The notes below the pieces were generated by a model. The model did no database searches and was not told where the DNA came from. It worked only from the letters and a program-made list of their open reading frames with translations. From assembly GCA_029817715.1 (NCBI GenBank), contig JARUPY010000387.1, positions 6,076,001 to 6,140,000 of the forward strand: a stretch of 64,000 nucleotides of DNA, given 5' to 3'. Below, one piece after another: positions 19,795 to 31,315 of the stretch. A program made the translations under genes and the position numbers. Every line of letters starts with the position of its first letter. Within the stretch, counting starts at the first letter, position 1. The stretch is from Melastoma dodecandrum (Eukaryota > Streptophyta > Magnoliopsida > Myrtales > Melastomataceae).

Positions 19795-22616
19795 AAGGAC
19801 ATTGCAGTTGGACTCCGGATTGAATTGGGTTGTAGTCGCTCAGCGAGTTAGACGCAAGGTCACTTTCTTTTGACTCCTTAGCTTCCTTAGTATCAGAGAC
19901 TGCCGTTTTGGCGTGTTTTTCTACAGCACGTCGCGCCCTCCTTTCTCTTCGTTGTTTGGTTTTCTGTATGGGTATCTGGGGTTGTGCTCTCATGCTCACT
20001 TTCTACCATATCCCTACATTTGGCAGGATAGGTACACGAACGAAGCGTGAGTTTGTAAGAGATTGCAGGCGATTATCAACCTGAACAAACTCCTTTTGGT
20101 GAGGGTCATAGCCCTTTTTGGGTTTCCCTCCAGGCGAAGCTTCCGAGAAACTAGTAAACTCGGAGTCAGACAAGTTACGTGATGGAGTATCGACCTTTTC
20201 CAGTTTGATCTTCCCTTCATAAGCCAATCCCGCTTGAAGTAGGAAGTATTGATTACAGCAGAGCTGACACATCTGAGTGATGAGCACCTTATGAACTGCT
20301 ATTGGTCTACACATGTAACAGAGCATGTCAGCTCTTAGAAACTAGGCTATAGATGTCTCCTTTTTCATCGTATCTTCATCGCTTCGGGGGTAGTCTCGTC
20401 GTTCTGTGTTTTCTTTTGCCTGCTAGAGTCCGAGGCGATCTGCAACACGCTGCCTGAGACCCTTTTTGGTGTAAGCCCCCTTTTACTGGACTCGCTCTCG
20501 CCTGCAAGTCCTTGTCTCATAAGTTCTTCGGGGGTGTAGGACCCTTTATTTCCACTTGGTGGGGTATCCTTCCGCTCCACGTTTTTCTCCGCACGCTGGT
20601 ATGCCCTGGAGTCAGTGTTAATTCTCATCACCATCTCCTCGAGGCGGTTAAGGTCGTACCATTCTGCCTTTCTTTCATTGAGGAGATATTTCCTGAAAGT
20701 ATGGCAACGATCGGTAGTATATGACCGATCCATATGCCAGTGACAACGGTTGTGCTGCATTCCTTTGAGGTGGGCACTGGAGGATTCCTTTGCCTACCAG
20801 CCGCTTGAACAGCATGCTGGCTATGAGCGTTTCGCCTGTTTCAAGCGATTGATCTTTGTCTCCCTGCATTGGCGAAAGAGAAGCGATCAGGCAATTGACG
20901 TCAAAGGTGTTCACATCTACTAAATCATCAAAAGGATGTGACTTTTTTAACGCCTGATCCTGTGAATCTGGGAAGCATAGCTCCTTTGATTCAATGAGGT
21001 CTTGCACCAAGTTTCTAAACGTGATGCAATCCTTAGTAGTGTGGGTAAATGACCCATAGCATTTATAGAAGTTCCTTGACTTTTCTCTGTCAGTAAGGGG
21101 AATTCGATGGCCTGACTTCAATCGAATTCGTCCATTTTGGAGCATGAACTCGAAAATTTCATCAGCTTTTGTTTCGTCAATGGAGTATTTCCTTTCTTCC
21201 CGAGTTTTTGGAGATGCCTTGGCTCGAAAGTTTTTCGTCGTCAATTCTTCGCATGTTAAGGGCTGACCCTTCACGTATTCTGCAATATCGACATCGACAA
21301 TTGGTTTCACTTGACAGGTTATTAAAGGTCCTGCTATCAAACTCCCTTTCGTCTGGCTTTTCTCTCTAAGGAGGTTCTCATAACGGATAGCTCTCCTGGC
21401 CAACTCATTCAAGTCTCTAAATACCTCTCCTTCCAACTTTTTCCTAAGTCGGAGTAGGAGGAAATCTTGAGCGATGGCTATGAGTTCGACTTCGGATGCA
21501 GAAGTTTTACATCTAAGCCGTGCTTTTCGAAGTTTCTTCAAGAAGACAGCTACAGGCTCACCAGGTTGTTGTTTCATGTGAGTGAGATCTTGCAAGGTCA
21601 CTGCTGGGTTAGTCTGTGCAAACGCCAGTGTGAATTGGACCTGCATGTCATCCCAATTTCTCACTGAATTATGAGGCAGGTTTATGTATCACGTAAAGGC
21701 GGCTCCAATGAGTGATCTTGGAAACAAGCAAAGTCTCCAGAAACCATTAGTGGCAGCTTCTCCAACCTGATGAGTGAAGCGGGCGATATGTTCCGCAGGC
21801 AAAATCTCATCTTCGTTCGAAAAACGGACAAATTCAGGAGCGCGATATCCTCTAGGAAAAGGGTAGTTATGATCGATATTGTCAGGGTATGGAGCCCGAT
21901 AAAGCTGAATCTCATTCGCATCATCTGCCCCAGGAATTGTTCGCCCAACTAAATGAGTAACGTAGTCTCTGATTTAGCCGAAAGTTCGGGTGGCGCGATT
22001 ATGTCGGGCATTGCCGTGTCCCTCCTACGTGCCGGTTGGGGAATATATTCAGAGTGTCGTTGATCTTCAGTGGGCGAATGAATTCACTCTCTACGGGCCT
22101 GACAAACTCTTCCCTTCTCCGGAACGGAGGTTGGTATGCAGTTTGGAGAACTGTTTGCACAACCCTTTTGCCTTTGTTTATCACGAGCGGCGGGTTGTTA
22201 TACGTCGTTCTTCCAGGACTTGCATAGATGGGAACGTACTCAGTATCAGCCTTCCTCTTTCCTTCGGCAATCATTGCCCTATAGGAAGAGTAATCGGGTT
22301 GATACTTGGTATCCGACTGAACCCTTCTATCAACGGGACTGCCTAATGGTACCACTAACACAGATCCAAGGTTTTGAAAGACTGCCTTCATCTTGGAGTC
22401 GATTATTTCTTTGAAAGCGTCGTGCTTCCGATCGATAGCACCGACCTTTTCCATTAAGAGCTGGAGAGTGCTCATAATAGCCGACAGTTCTCCAGCCAAG
22501 GCGTGCCTTGAACCATGTCCATCGTTGGTCTTTTCTCCATCGGAGTTGTTACCTCCGAGGTTGTTTGAATTACCACAAGATCGAGTCGTTGGCATTGTGT
22601 TAGCCCTTACTCCCAT
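19781..22616 (-). pseudogene. G1 gag
   Basis: The N-terminal part at 22616-21999 starts near MPTTRSCGNSNN and contains RAMIAEGKRKADTEY. After breaks near 21990 and 21670, the main capsid region at 21664-20675 reads RNWDDMQVQFTLAF, QDLTHMKQQPGEPVAVFLKK and RKKLEGEVFRDLNELARRA. A degenerate zinc-knuckle-like block, FYKCYGSFTHTTKDC, follows near 21050. The remainder to 19781 is open in pieces (20760-20365, 20326-20003, 19999-19781). Gag packages the element RNA in cytoplasmic particles. Multiple frameshifts show it is dead. Confidence 0.82.
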
Positions 22617-22625
22617 TGTTGTCGC

Positions 22626-24052
22626 TGATAGCTCTATGAAAGTAGGGTTATTTCGTATCTCTAATAATGCTTTACGTGGTTAGTCGTACGAGTATTGATA
22701 GGAATTTATTAGGATTTGAGTACCTTTTAGTTTAGTTTTAGTTTTAGTTGATTTTTGTTATTTTCGTAGTTTTTTAATCTATTTTGATTTGAATATTTTA
22801 TTTGGTTGATGCCTCTTGGTTTGTCATGTTTTAATGTAGGAAAATGAAGGAGATTTTGAAGCTGGAATGAGGTGAAGTGCATATGAGCAGGAATTGTCCA
22901 GAGAGCAGAAGGACGCGTCCTTCAGTTCTCAGGGACGCGTCCTTGAAGGTTCTGTGGATTCAAGCGACCACCGATGAACCTATTTCCAAATCGCTCAACA
23001 AGTCTTCAAATCTTCCGGAGACTACATTATGAAGACATAAAGGATCAATTAGTCATTTATTTTGGTAGTTTTAGGTTATTTTATTTTATTCTTCCTAGAT
23101 ATATTATTTAGATTTGGAGAATCTTAGGAAATCTTTCTAGATGGAAATGAGATATTCTCTTTTAGAGGAACATTCGACTCGGGAACGGAGAAGGAGGTGA
23201 CGGATAGGGTTGAAGCGGAGATCGGGACGAGGCCACTACTTCTCGGATCGGAAGATCGGGAGGGGGTTTCTCTTTTCTTTCTTTCTCTTGGCCTCTCTGT
23301 CATTATTGTTTTCTCTTGAACTTGGAATGAATTTCTTTTACGCTACGAACTAATTTCGTTGTCTAGGACTTCTATGGAACTTAACGCTTTTATTTAACAA
23401 GTGAATTCCTTTTCTCCGTGTTATTCGAATTCGTGTTGTTACTTATTCAAATCTTGATCTTAATACAATTAATTGCCTGATCACCAATTAATTTGAACTG
23501 GAGACCTATTCGGGCTTGGAAAAGTTGTTTAGGTTAAGCCGTGGATTGAATCGCCTAAGTTAGCGTGTCGTTGGAAAACGGAGCTAATTCGCGAAAGGGA
23601 TAGGAATATACTGAATCGCCTCAGGTAGCCATTTAGGGTTGTCGCATAATGGGTTCCCACTAGTTAATTGCCTAGGAATAGAGTGATTAGCTCGATACAG
23701 GGAATACGTCCTTAGAGCACTCGGGAGAGGCGTAAGGAGATTATCGAACCCTAGGTTAGTAACTTGAGAATTTGATAACTGGAGAAAGGAAGGAACGAGT
23801 TAGATAATTCGTTAGGGGAAGTTGATAATCCTAGGCTTTTAATATTTGATTGAACTACCGTTTATTTGCATTTTATTTCTCTCTTTTATTATCATTCATC
23901 TTGTTGGCTTGACCTCGATATCGTTAAACGTGTGACCGTTAGGAATTTCTTTCTCTGTTGATTCTCTGTGGGATCGACCTCTACTTACCCTATCTACAAG
24001 TTAGTTAGGTTTGCTAGAGTATTTCATTTGCCGCCTTCGACAAGCGTGATCA
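22626..24052 (+). repeat. A1 5' LTR
   Basis: The LTR begins TGATAGCTCTATGAAAGTAG and ends CAAGCGTGATCA. A pair of GGACGCGTCC palindromes lies at 22911-22920 and 22933-22942. Shared tracts with the 3' LTR cover its full length. Confidence 0.92.
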
Positions 24053-24057
24053 AATTT

Positions 24058-24075
24058 GGGTGCCGTTGCCGCGGT
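24058..24075 (+). promoter_or_regulatory. A1 primer-binding site (tRNA-Asp type, mutated)
   Basis: The sequence reads GGGTGCCGTTGCCGCGG, where the usual tRNA-Asp site is TGGCGCCGTTGCCGGGG. A perfect copy of that usual site is present in the internal insert at 28531. This copy has therefore mutated since insertion. Confidence 0.85.
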
Positions 24076-24175
24076 ATCAATTCTGAGAAATTTTCTTTTC
24101 TACTGTTTTCACGTTTATCTGTTTGACGTTCAAGTTATTTAATTTTCTTTACTCTTTTCTGTTGATTTTAGGTGG

Positions 24176-25580
24176 ATGCGACGAACTCGAAGCACAGAAA
24201 CTCTCCCGTTTGATCCTGAAATCGAAAGGACATTCCATAAACTGGTTCGTGATAAAGCTAGTGCACAACAGAGCAACATGGACAGAAACCTAATTCCAAC
24301 TCAACAGAACGAGAGACAGCGGGACATTGATAACAGGCCGATGGTGGAATTCACTTCAGCAAAACCTCACATTAACCGGTTCTGCATCGTTGCGCCTGTG
24401 ATTCAAGCTCGGGACTATGAGATAAAGACATCAGTGATTCAAATGATTCAGAATTCAGTGATGTTTCGAGGATCACCGATCGAAGATCCACATGAGCATT
24501 TGAGCAAGTTCTTAAGCATATGCGACAGTTTCAGGCAAAACGGAGTGCCACAGGATGCAGTTCGATTGAAGTTATTTCCGTTCTCCTTGAAGGACAGAGC
24601 ATGGAGTTGGCTGAACTCGCTACCGACTGGATCAATTAGTACTTGGGAACAGATGGAAGAAGCATTCTTAGATCAATATTTCCCGCCATCCAAGATATCC
24701 CAGATGAGGAATGAAATCAGCACTTTCAGGCAACACGAGACAGAAACCTTTGTGGAGGCTTGGGAGCATTTCAAAAATTTATTAATTCAATGCCCATATC
24801 ATGATTTACCTGGATGGCGACAACTGGAAGCTTTTTACAATGGGTTGACGGAATCATCGCGCAAGGACCTCAACTTAGCGTCGAACGGATCATTCCTACG
24901 AAAATCATATGTGGAAGGAAGAGAGCTTCTGGAGACTATGAGGAGGACTTGTGTACCAGGTCAATCATTTGACCGGATTAATGGTAAAAAGACTACGGGT
25001 GTTCATGAACTCGATGCATTCACATCTATTCAAGCACAGATATCGGCGTTGGCTAAGAAGTTCGAGTCGGTGAATGTACAGTCCATCCAAGGTACAACTA
25101 GAGGATGTGATATCTGCGGTGGTGGACATATAGCAGATCAATGTTCTGCAAGCATGGAAGAGGCTAATTTTATTGGAAATCAAAGGAACAATCCCTATTC
25201 CAACACGTATAATCCGGGATGGAGGAACCATCCTAACTTTTCTTGGAAAGGGCAACAAACCGTCGATCATCGAGCAACACAACCTCCGAGATTTCAACAA
25301 TCCAAAGCCCCAGAACCAGAAAAAAAGACGAATTTTGAGGATTTGATGACGAAGAACATGGCGAATCAAGATGCCATAATAAATAATCAAACAGCATCAA
25401 TGGAACTTCCAGAATCAAGTCAGTCAGCTCGCTCAAGCCTTGAACTCGCGTCAACAAGGAGGTTTGCCAAGTGATACTGAGGTCAATCCACGAGAATATG
25501 TTAAAGCAGTAACTTTGAGAAACGGCCGGGCACTTGAAGAAGTACCACCAAAGATTCGGTCGAGTGACAATAAAAAGTGA
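24176..25580 (+). pseudogene. A1 gag
   Basis: A 432-codon frame from ATG 24176 encodes retrotransposon gag: VMFRGSPIEDPHEHLSKFL, FPFSLKDRAWSWLNSLP, FLDQYFPPSKISQMRNEI and a zinc knuckle CDICGGGHIADQC (about 25107-25145). After about 25400 a frameshift moves the natural continuation (GLPSDTEVNPREYVKAVTLR) to another frame, which meets a TGA at 25578. Gag would form the virus-like particle. Confidence 0.9.
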
Positions 25581-25664
25581 ATTGAGATTAGTGATCTTCC
25601 ATGAGAGCCAATCGATGAGGAGGCGAACACATCCAAGCTGAACAAAGGACGAGATAAAGAATTT

Positions 25665-27080
25665 ATGAATTTTCACAGAATCGAGAAGGGCGTGTCCTCC
25701 GGATCTGAAGGACGCGTCTCTGAACATTCTGTGGAAGAAGCAGCGCAGAAGGACGCGACCCTGCCATCTGAAGGACGTGTCCTTCCCCCAACTGAACAAC
25801 CACATCGTCCCACTTGGATAATACCCGACATGGGGAAGATAGAACGACCACCACTTCCATTCTCTCAAAGAGCTAAGAAGCATGATGAAGCCCAATTCCG
25901 TAAGTTTCTCGACGTGTTTAAGAAACTCCATATTAACATTCCTTTTACAGAAGCTCTTGAGCATATGCCGAGCTACGTCAAGTTCATGAATGACGTTCTA
26001 TCGAAGAAAAGAAGGTTAGGTGAGTTTGAAACCGTTGCACTAACGGAAAAATGCAGTGCCATATTGCAACGAAAACTTCCTCCTAAACTAAAAGATCCAG
26101 GTAGTTTCACTATCCCTTGTACTATCGGCGCACAATTTCATGGTAAGGCTTTGTGTGATTTGGGTGCGAGTATCAATCTTATGCCTTTATCTGTATACCA
26201 TGAGTTAGGTTTGGGGGAAGTGAAACCTACGTCTATGACATTGCAATTAGCTGATAGATCAATAACATATCCTAGGGGTATTGTTGAAGATGTGCTTGTT
26301 AAAGTGGATAAGTTTATCTTTCCAGCGGATTTCGTAGTTTTAGAATTTGAGGAAGATAAGAATATCCTCATCATCTTAGGGAGGCCATTCTTGGCAACAG
26401 GTAGAGCACTCATTGATGTTCAAAAGGGTGAATTGACCATTCGGGTTAATGATCAGGAGGTAACCTTTAATGTTTTAACATCGATGAAATGCCCGAGTGA
26501 ACCTGATGAATGCTTTCTTATTGATGTTTTGAATAGGTACGCTACCGAGATGCCCTATGATGATCCACTTGAAATTGTGATGAATTCAATGTCATCCGAC
26601 AATGAAGAAGTACAAGAAGTGACAAAATCAATAGATGCAATACCACACATGTTAAGGGGAGCACATTTTGAAGTTTTAGAGAGGCCGCATAATCCGATGA
26701 TACCATCGATTGAAGAACCACTCCACTTGGAGTTAAAACCATTACCTGAATACCTGAGGTATGCATATCTTGGAAGTAATGAAACTCTACCCATTATTAT
26801 TTCATCGGAATTAACAGTGACAGAGGAAGAAAAATTAATTCGAGTCTTGAGGGAATATAAACGAGTATTAGGATGGACAATTGCAGATATTCGAGGTATC
26901 AGTCCATCAATTTGCATGCACAAGATTTGGCTAGAAGAAAATCATAAGGTTTCGGTGGAGAATCAACGACGACTCAACCCGAACATGAAGGAAGTAGTCA
27001 AGAAGGAAATCATCAAATGGCTTGATGCATGTATAATATACCCGATTTCTGACAGTTCTTGGGTGAGTCCTGTGCAGTGA
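25665..27080 (+). pseudogene. A1 protease and N-terminal part of RT
   Basis: A 471-codon open frame. The first 50 codons include two pairs of GGACGCGTCC-like boxes translated as EGRVSEH and EGRVLPP. The protease has the catalytic DLGASINLMPLSVY (Asp at 26157-26159) and ILGRPFLATGRALID. RT begins near codon 400 (VLGWTIADIRGISPSICMHK). A TGA at 27078-27080 (VQ*) ends it just before the conserved VPKKG-type motif. The frame starts with an internal ATG only because the gag part upstream is broken. Confidence 0.9.
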
Positions 27081-28291
27081 GTACCTAAGAAAGGTAGGAT
27101 GACCGTTGTCTCCAACGAAAAGAATGGGCTCATTCCCACGCGTACGGTGACTGGTTGGCGAGTTTGCATGGATTATAGGAAGTTGAATAAAGCCACAAGA
27201 AAAGATCACTTCCCACTTCCATTTATAGATCAAATGTCGGATCGCCTGGCAGGTAAAGGATTTTACTGTTTTCTAGATGGTTATTCTGGATATAACCAAA
27301 TTGCCATAGCAGCAGAAGATCAAGAAAAGACTCCTTTTACATGCCCGTCTGGTACGTTTGCTTTTCGTCGAATGCCTTTTGGTCTATGTAATGCCCTAGC
27401 TACGTTTCAGAGCATGATGTCTATTTTCACTGATATGGTTGAGCAGTGCCTTGAAGTTTTTATGGATGATTTTTCCATCTTTGGGATGTCTTTTGATGAT
27501 TGCTTGACAAATTTAGCTCGTGTGCTGAAACGTTGTGAAGAAACAAACCTTATTTTAAATTGGGAAAATGCCATTTTATGGTTCGAGAGGGTATTGTTCT
27601 TGGACACAGGATATCAAACAAAGGGATTGAAGTGGATCGAGCAAAGATAGAAACGATCGAAAAGTTGCCGCCACCAACATCAGTCAAAGCAATCCGAAGT
27701 TTTCTTGGACACGCAGGATTTTGCAGAAGATTTATCAAGGACTTTTCCAAAATTCCCAAGCCACTTTGCAATCTCTTAGAAAAGGATAGGTCCTTTATTT
27801 TCGATGATGACTGCCTTAGTGCCTTCAACGAGCTCAAGCAAAGGTTGATTTCTGCCCCTATAGTTATTGCACATGATTGGAATTTACCATTTGAGCTAAT
27901 GTGCGATTCAAGCGACTACGCGGTTGGAGCCGTTCTAGGACAAAGAGTGAATAAGGTATTTCATGTCATTTACTATGCGAGTCGAACTCTTGATGATGCT
28001 CAGGTAAATTATACTACCACAGAAAAAGAATTACTTGCGATTGTCTATGCCTTTGATAAATTTCAGAGTTATCTTGTCGGTACAAAAGTTATTGTGTTCA
28101 CTGACCATTCTGCCATCAAGTACTTGATCTCAAAGAAGGAGGAAAAACCGCGACTTATCAGGTGGGTTCTTCTTTTGCAAGAGTTTGACCTTGAAATTAG
28201 GGACAGAAAGGGATCCGAGAACCAGGTTGCTGATCATTTATTGAGGTTAGAAAATGCGACTTCATCTCATAATTATGCGGTAATTAATTAA
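27081..28291 (+). pseudogene. A1 reverse transcriptase core and RNase H
   Basis: RT continues at 27099-27650: GWRVCMDYRKLN, FYCFLDGYSGYNQIAIA, FRRMPFGLCNA and the active site FMDD at 27459-27470, all intact. A frameshift near 27560-27600 moves the rest to a second frame. That frame carries [19 protein letters not shown] and the RNase H domain ([47 protein letters not shown]) and stops at 28289-28291. The connection and catalytic residues look intact; only the reading frame is broken. Confidence 0.9.
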
Positions 28292-28440
28292 TCATTTCCT
28301 GATGAACAATTGTTTGCTATGAACGATTTGTCGTGCCCATGGTATGCCGACTTTGTGAATTATATTATTTCTGACCATATTCCCTCTGACTTTACTCCTC
28401 AACAAAAGAAGAAATTTTTGCATGATGTACGCTATTACAT

Positions 28441-28580
28441 GTGGGATCGACCTCTACTTACCCTATCTACAAGTTAGTTAGGTTTGTTAGAGTATTTAAT
28501 TTGCCGCCTTCGACAAGCGTGATCAAATTTTGGCGCCGTTGCCGGGGATCGAACCCGGGTCACCCGCGTGACAAGCGTGA
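28441..28580 (+). other. Insert in A1 pol: LTR 3' end, PBS and antisense tRNA-Asp half
   Basis: 28441-28525 repeats the last part of the A1 LTR (GTGGGATCGACCTCTACTTA through GCGTGATCA). It continues through AATTT into the PBS at 28531, and then into about 25 more bases that match the antisense of tRNA-Asp beyond the PBS: T arm (GATCGAACCCGGGTC), anticodon stem (CCGCG) and anticodon loop (TGACA), ending near 28573. The pol frame resumes at [16 protein letters not shown]. The entry point shares TGTGGGAT between pol and the LTR. The insert keeps the frame open. Comparison with tRNA-Asp is from memory of its sequence. Confidence 0.85.
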
Positions 28581-29682
28581 ACCGTTTCTCTTTAAGCATT
28601 GTGCTGATCAAGTTATTAGGAGATGTGGGCCGGAGGAAGAAATCAAAGGCATCCTCGAACATTGCCACTCATCACCCTATGGCGGACACTTTGAAGGAGA
28701 CCGAACAGCAGCGAAAGTTTTACAATCAGGATTCTATTTGCCGACTCTTTTCAAGGATTCATATAATTTTGTTGCATCCTGTGACTGGTGCCAACGTGTG
28801 GGAAACATCACCAGGACACACGAGATGCCGTTGCAAAGCATCCTTGAAGTTGAGCTCTTCGATGTGTGGGGTATCGATTTTATGGGTCCCTTTATTTCAT
28901 CGTTCAATAATAAGTACATCCTTATGGCTATTGATTATGTTTCAAAGTGGGTGGAAGCAGTAGCGCTGCCTTCTAATGATTCTAAAGTCGTGTGCAAGTT
29001 TTTGAAAAAGCAGATTTTCACTCGATTTGGCACACCACGGGCTATCACAAGCGACGAAGGGACGCACTTCTGCAACCGCTATTTTGATCAACTCCTGAAA
29101 AAGTATGGTATCAAGCACAAGATAGCTACAGCGTATCACCCACAGACGAGCGGGCAAGTCGAAGTCTCTAATCGGGAAATCAAGCGTATTTTAGAGAAAA
29201 CGGTATGTCCAACAAGGAAAGATTGGTCAACGAAGTTAGACGATGCATTGTGGGCATACAGGACCGCATACAAAAATCCAACTGGGATGTCACCATACAG
29301 AATGGTTTTTGGCAAGGCTTGTCATCTTCCGGTGGAACTCGAGCACAAAGCGTATTGGGCGCTGAAAAAGTTGAACCTCAATCTCGCAGAAGCCGGTGAA
29401 AGAAGATTACTTCAATTGAATGAGCTCGATGAACTTCGGTTGCAAGCATATGACAGTGCGAGAGTGTACAAGGACAAGACAAAGAAATGGCACGATGGTA
29501 AGATCATACCCAGACACTTCGAGACAGGCCAACAGGTATTGCTGTTCAACTCTCGACTCAAATTGTTCCCTGAAAAACTAAAATCGCGATGTTCGGGCCC
29601 TTTCCGAGTTGTTGAAGTATTCCCATATGGAGCAATTGAAGTATTAGAAGAGAGTTCGGGAAGGATATTCAAAGTAAATTGA
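28574..29682 (+). pseudogene. A1 integrase
   Basis: The open frame 28441-29682 encodes the integrase after the insert. The zinc-binding HHCC region is [11 protein letters not shown] followed by CDWCQRVGN. The catalytic core has [11 protein letters not shown] (Asp), [11 protein letters not shown] (Asp; the next residue is Glu where Gly is usual) and [13 protein letters not shown] (Glu). [18 protein letters not shown] and [17 protein letters not shown] mark the Athila C-terminus. It lacks a chromodomain, as in Athila. The frame itself is intact, but it depends on a polyprotein that is broken upstream. Confidence 0.9.
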
Positions 29683-31315
29683 CAACGGCTAAAACATTAT
29701 CGAGGAAGTTTCGACCGGGAATCATCCTCAATTAACTTGAAAGAGGCCTGAAAACGAGAAGAGAGTCAAGCCGATGACTATAAATCAAGCGCTTCTCGGG
29801 AGGCAACCCGAGTTTACTTTTATTTTTTCATTTTCATTGTTATTTTTGCATAAGTTCATCTTTTTATTTTGCTTATTACTGGCAATTTTTATTTTATTTT
29901 GCAGAAAATTCAGGGACGCGTCCCTCACAGCCAAGGACGCAACCTCAGGCATTCTGCAATCCCACAGAACCATGGAGGACCCATCCTCCAATTTGAAGGA
30001 CGTGTCCCTCCGGAAAAAAAAAATCGAAAAAAAATAATAAAAAATCAGAAAAAATAAACGAAAAAAAATCGTTATAATTTCTTTTAAGTGACAACCCTAA
30101 CCCATTTTTTTCGTGCAGCCTTCATTTGCTGACTTCTAGAAGAAGGAGGAGCTTGGTTCGGATAATGACAACCCCCAAGACCTTGAGGAGGAAAATGATG
30201 ATGATGACGGCGACGACTAGCTCACCCCAGGGGAGTACTTCGTCCTTCCTCTCTTACTATTCATATTAACATCGGGGCGATGTTTAGTCTAGTTTGGGGG
30301 TGCTACAATTGTGCTGCAATTATGCTTATTTACGTTTCTTGTTTTGATTGTCATTTCTATTTTGTCGCTTGCTAGTGGTGTTTTGATTTTTAGGTCATTT
30401 CTAGAGTAAGTCTAGGTGTGTCTAACTCTTCAGTAGACTTGACGATATCTTTGATGAGCTGACCCTTATTCGATGATGACTTATTACGCACATGCTTACG
30501 ACTTATGGAAGAGTGAAAATTGAGCTTAATTGAGTGATTAAACTGTTTTTTTTAGTGGGTAATAATTCCTCGGTATGAATTGGTAGTGATTGAAAACAAT
30601 TCTCGAAATCTAATAACGCATAGTAGTTGGTGCTGAGTGGGGCTGGCTAGGCATTGATTTGAAACAAGTTCTAAAAAAAAAGTGAAAAGTAAAAAAAAAA
30701 AAAAAAGGTTACCAAGGCTCTGAATACCAATGTTTAGGCGTGTGAAAAGAAAAGGAAAGAAAAGAAAAGAAATAAAAGTGATTGAAATGTGGTTGGCGCC
30801 TAAATATGTACTTGTGGTGTGAGTCCTTTTGGTGTACTCGAGAATGAGATCCGAGGGGTGCTTCATCTCCTAATGCCTTGGTCCAACTGGACCGGGAGTC
30901 ATTGATCAAATACTCGTTACATGGGTACATTAGAATGTGATGAAACATTTAGAGTCGTGTAGCTAAAATAAAAGTTGTGTGAAAGAAAAAAAAAATGGTT
31001 GAAAATCCGGAGGACGAGTGGATGATTAGTGTTTGGTTGGTTTCCTACAAAGTGCCGGTCTAATATGTTTTATTGGAAGTCTTTAATTGTTGAGTTCACT
31101 ACATGACATACCGAGGTTCCGAACATTACGTGAAGTTTGATCAAATTGAATTGTTTTTCTTGACAAATGACTCGACCAGCGGAAGTGAGCATGTGCAGTG
31201 CTGAGAATAGAGAGAGGGTTGCTCAGATTGGATTGAGTTGGGTTTTGCTGAAGAGTTATCTTTGTGTTTGTTTTTCTATTTGCACGAAGACTAGCAAATT
31301 GTAGGTTTGGGGGTA
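29683..31315 (+). other. A1 post-integrase region and polypurine tract
   Basis: Athila elements often have an env-like ORF here; I see none. There is a short frame with ALLGRQP, a conserved post-pol motif, near 29785. Two more pairs of GGACGCGTCC-like boxes lie at 29914/29935 and 29977/29998, and there are A-rich tracts. The region ends with GTAGGTTTGGGGGTA (31301-31315), the polypurine tract next to the 3' LTR. Confidence 0.8.

Noticed and set aside
25233..25964. Minus-strand open frame of 243 codons across A1 gag and protease
   Set aside because: It is opposite to clear gag and protease motifs and contains none itself.
28531..28573. A tRNA-Asp gene on the minus strand
   Set aside because: Only the 3' half of the tRNA is present, it includes the non-genomic 3' CCA, and it is joined to an LTR end and PBS. 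It is cDNA of a primer, not a gene.
29683..31300. An env-like ORF in Athila A1
   Set aside because: No frame longer than about 100 codons lies on the sense strand and no signal or membrane segment pattern typical of env-like proteins is seen.
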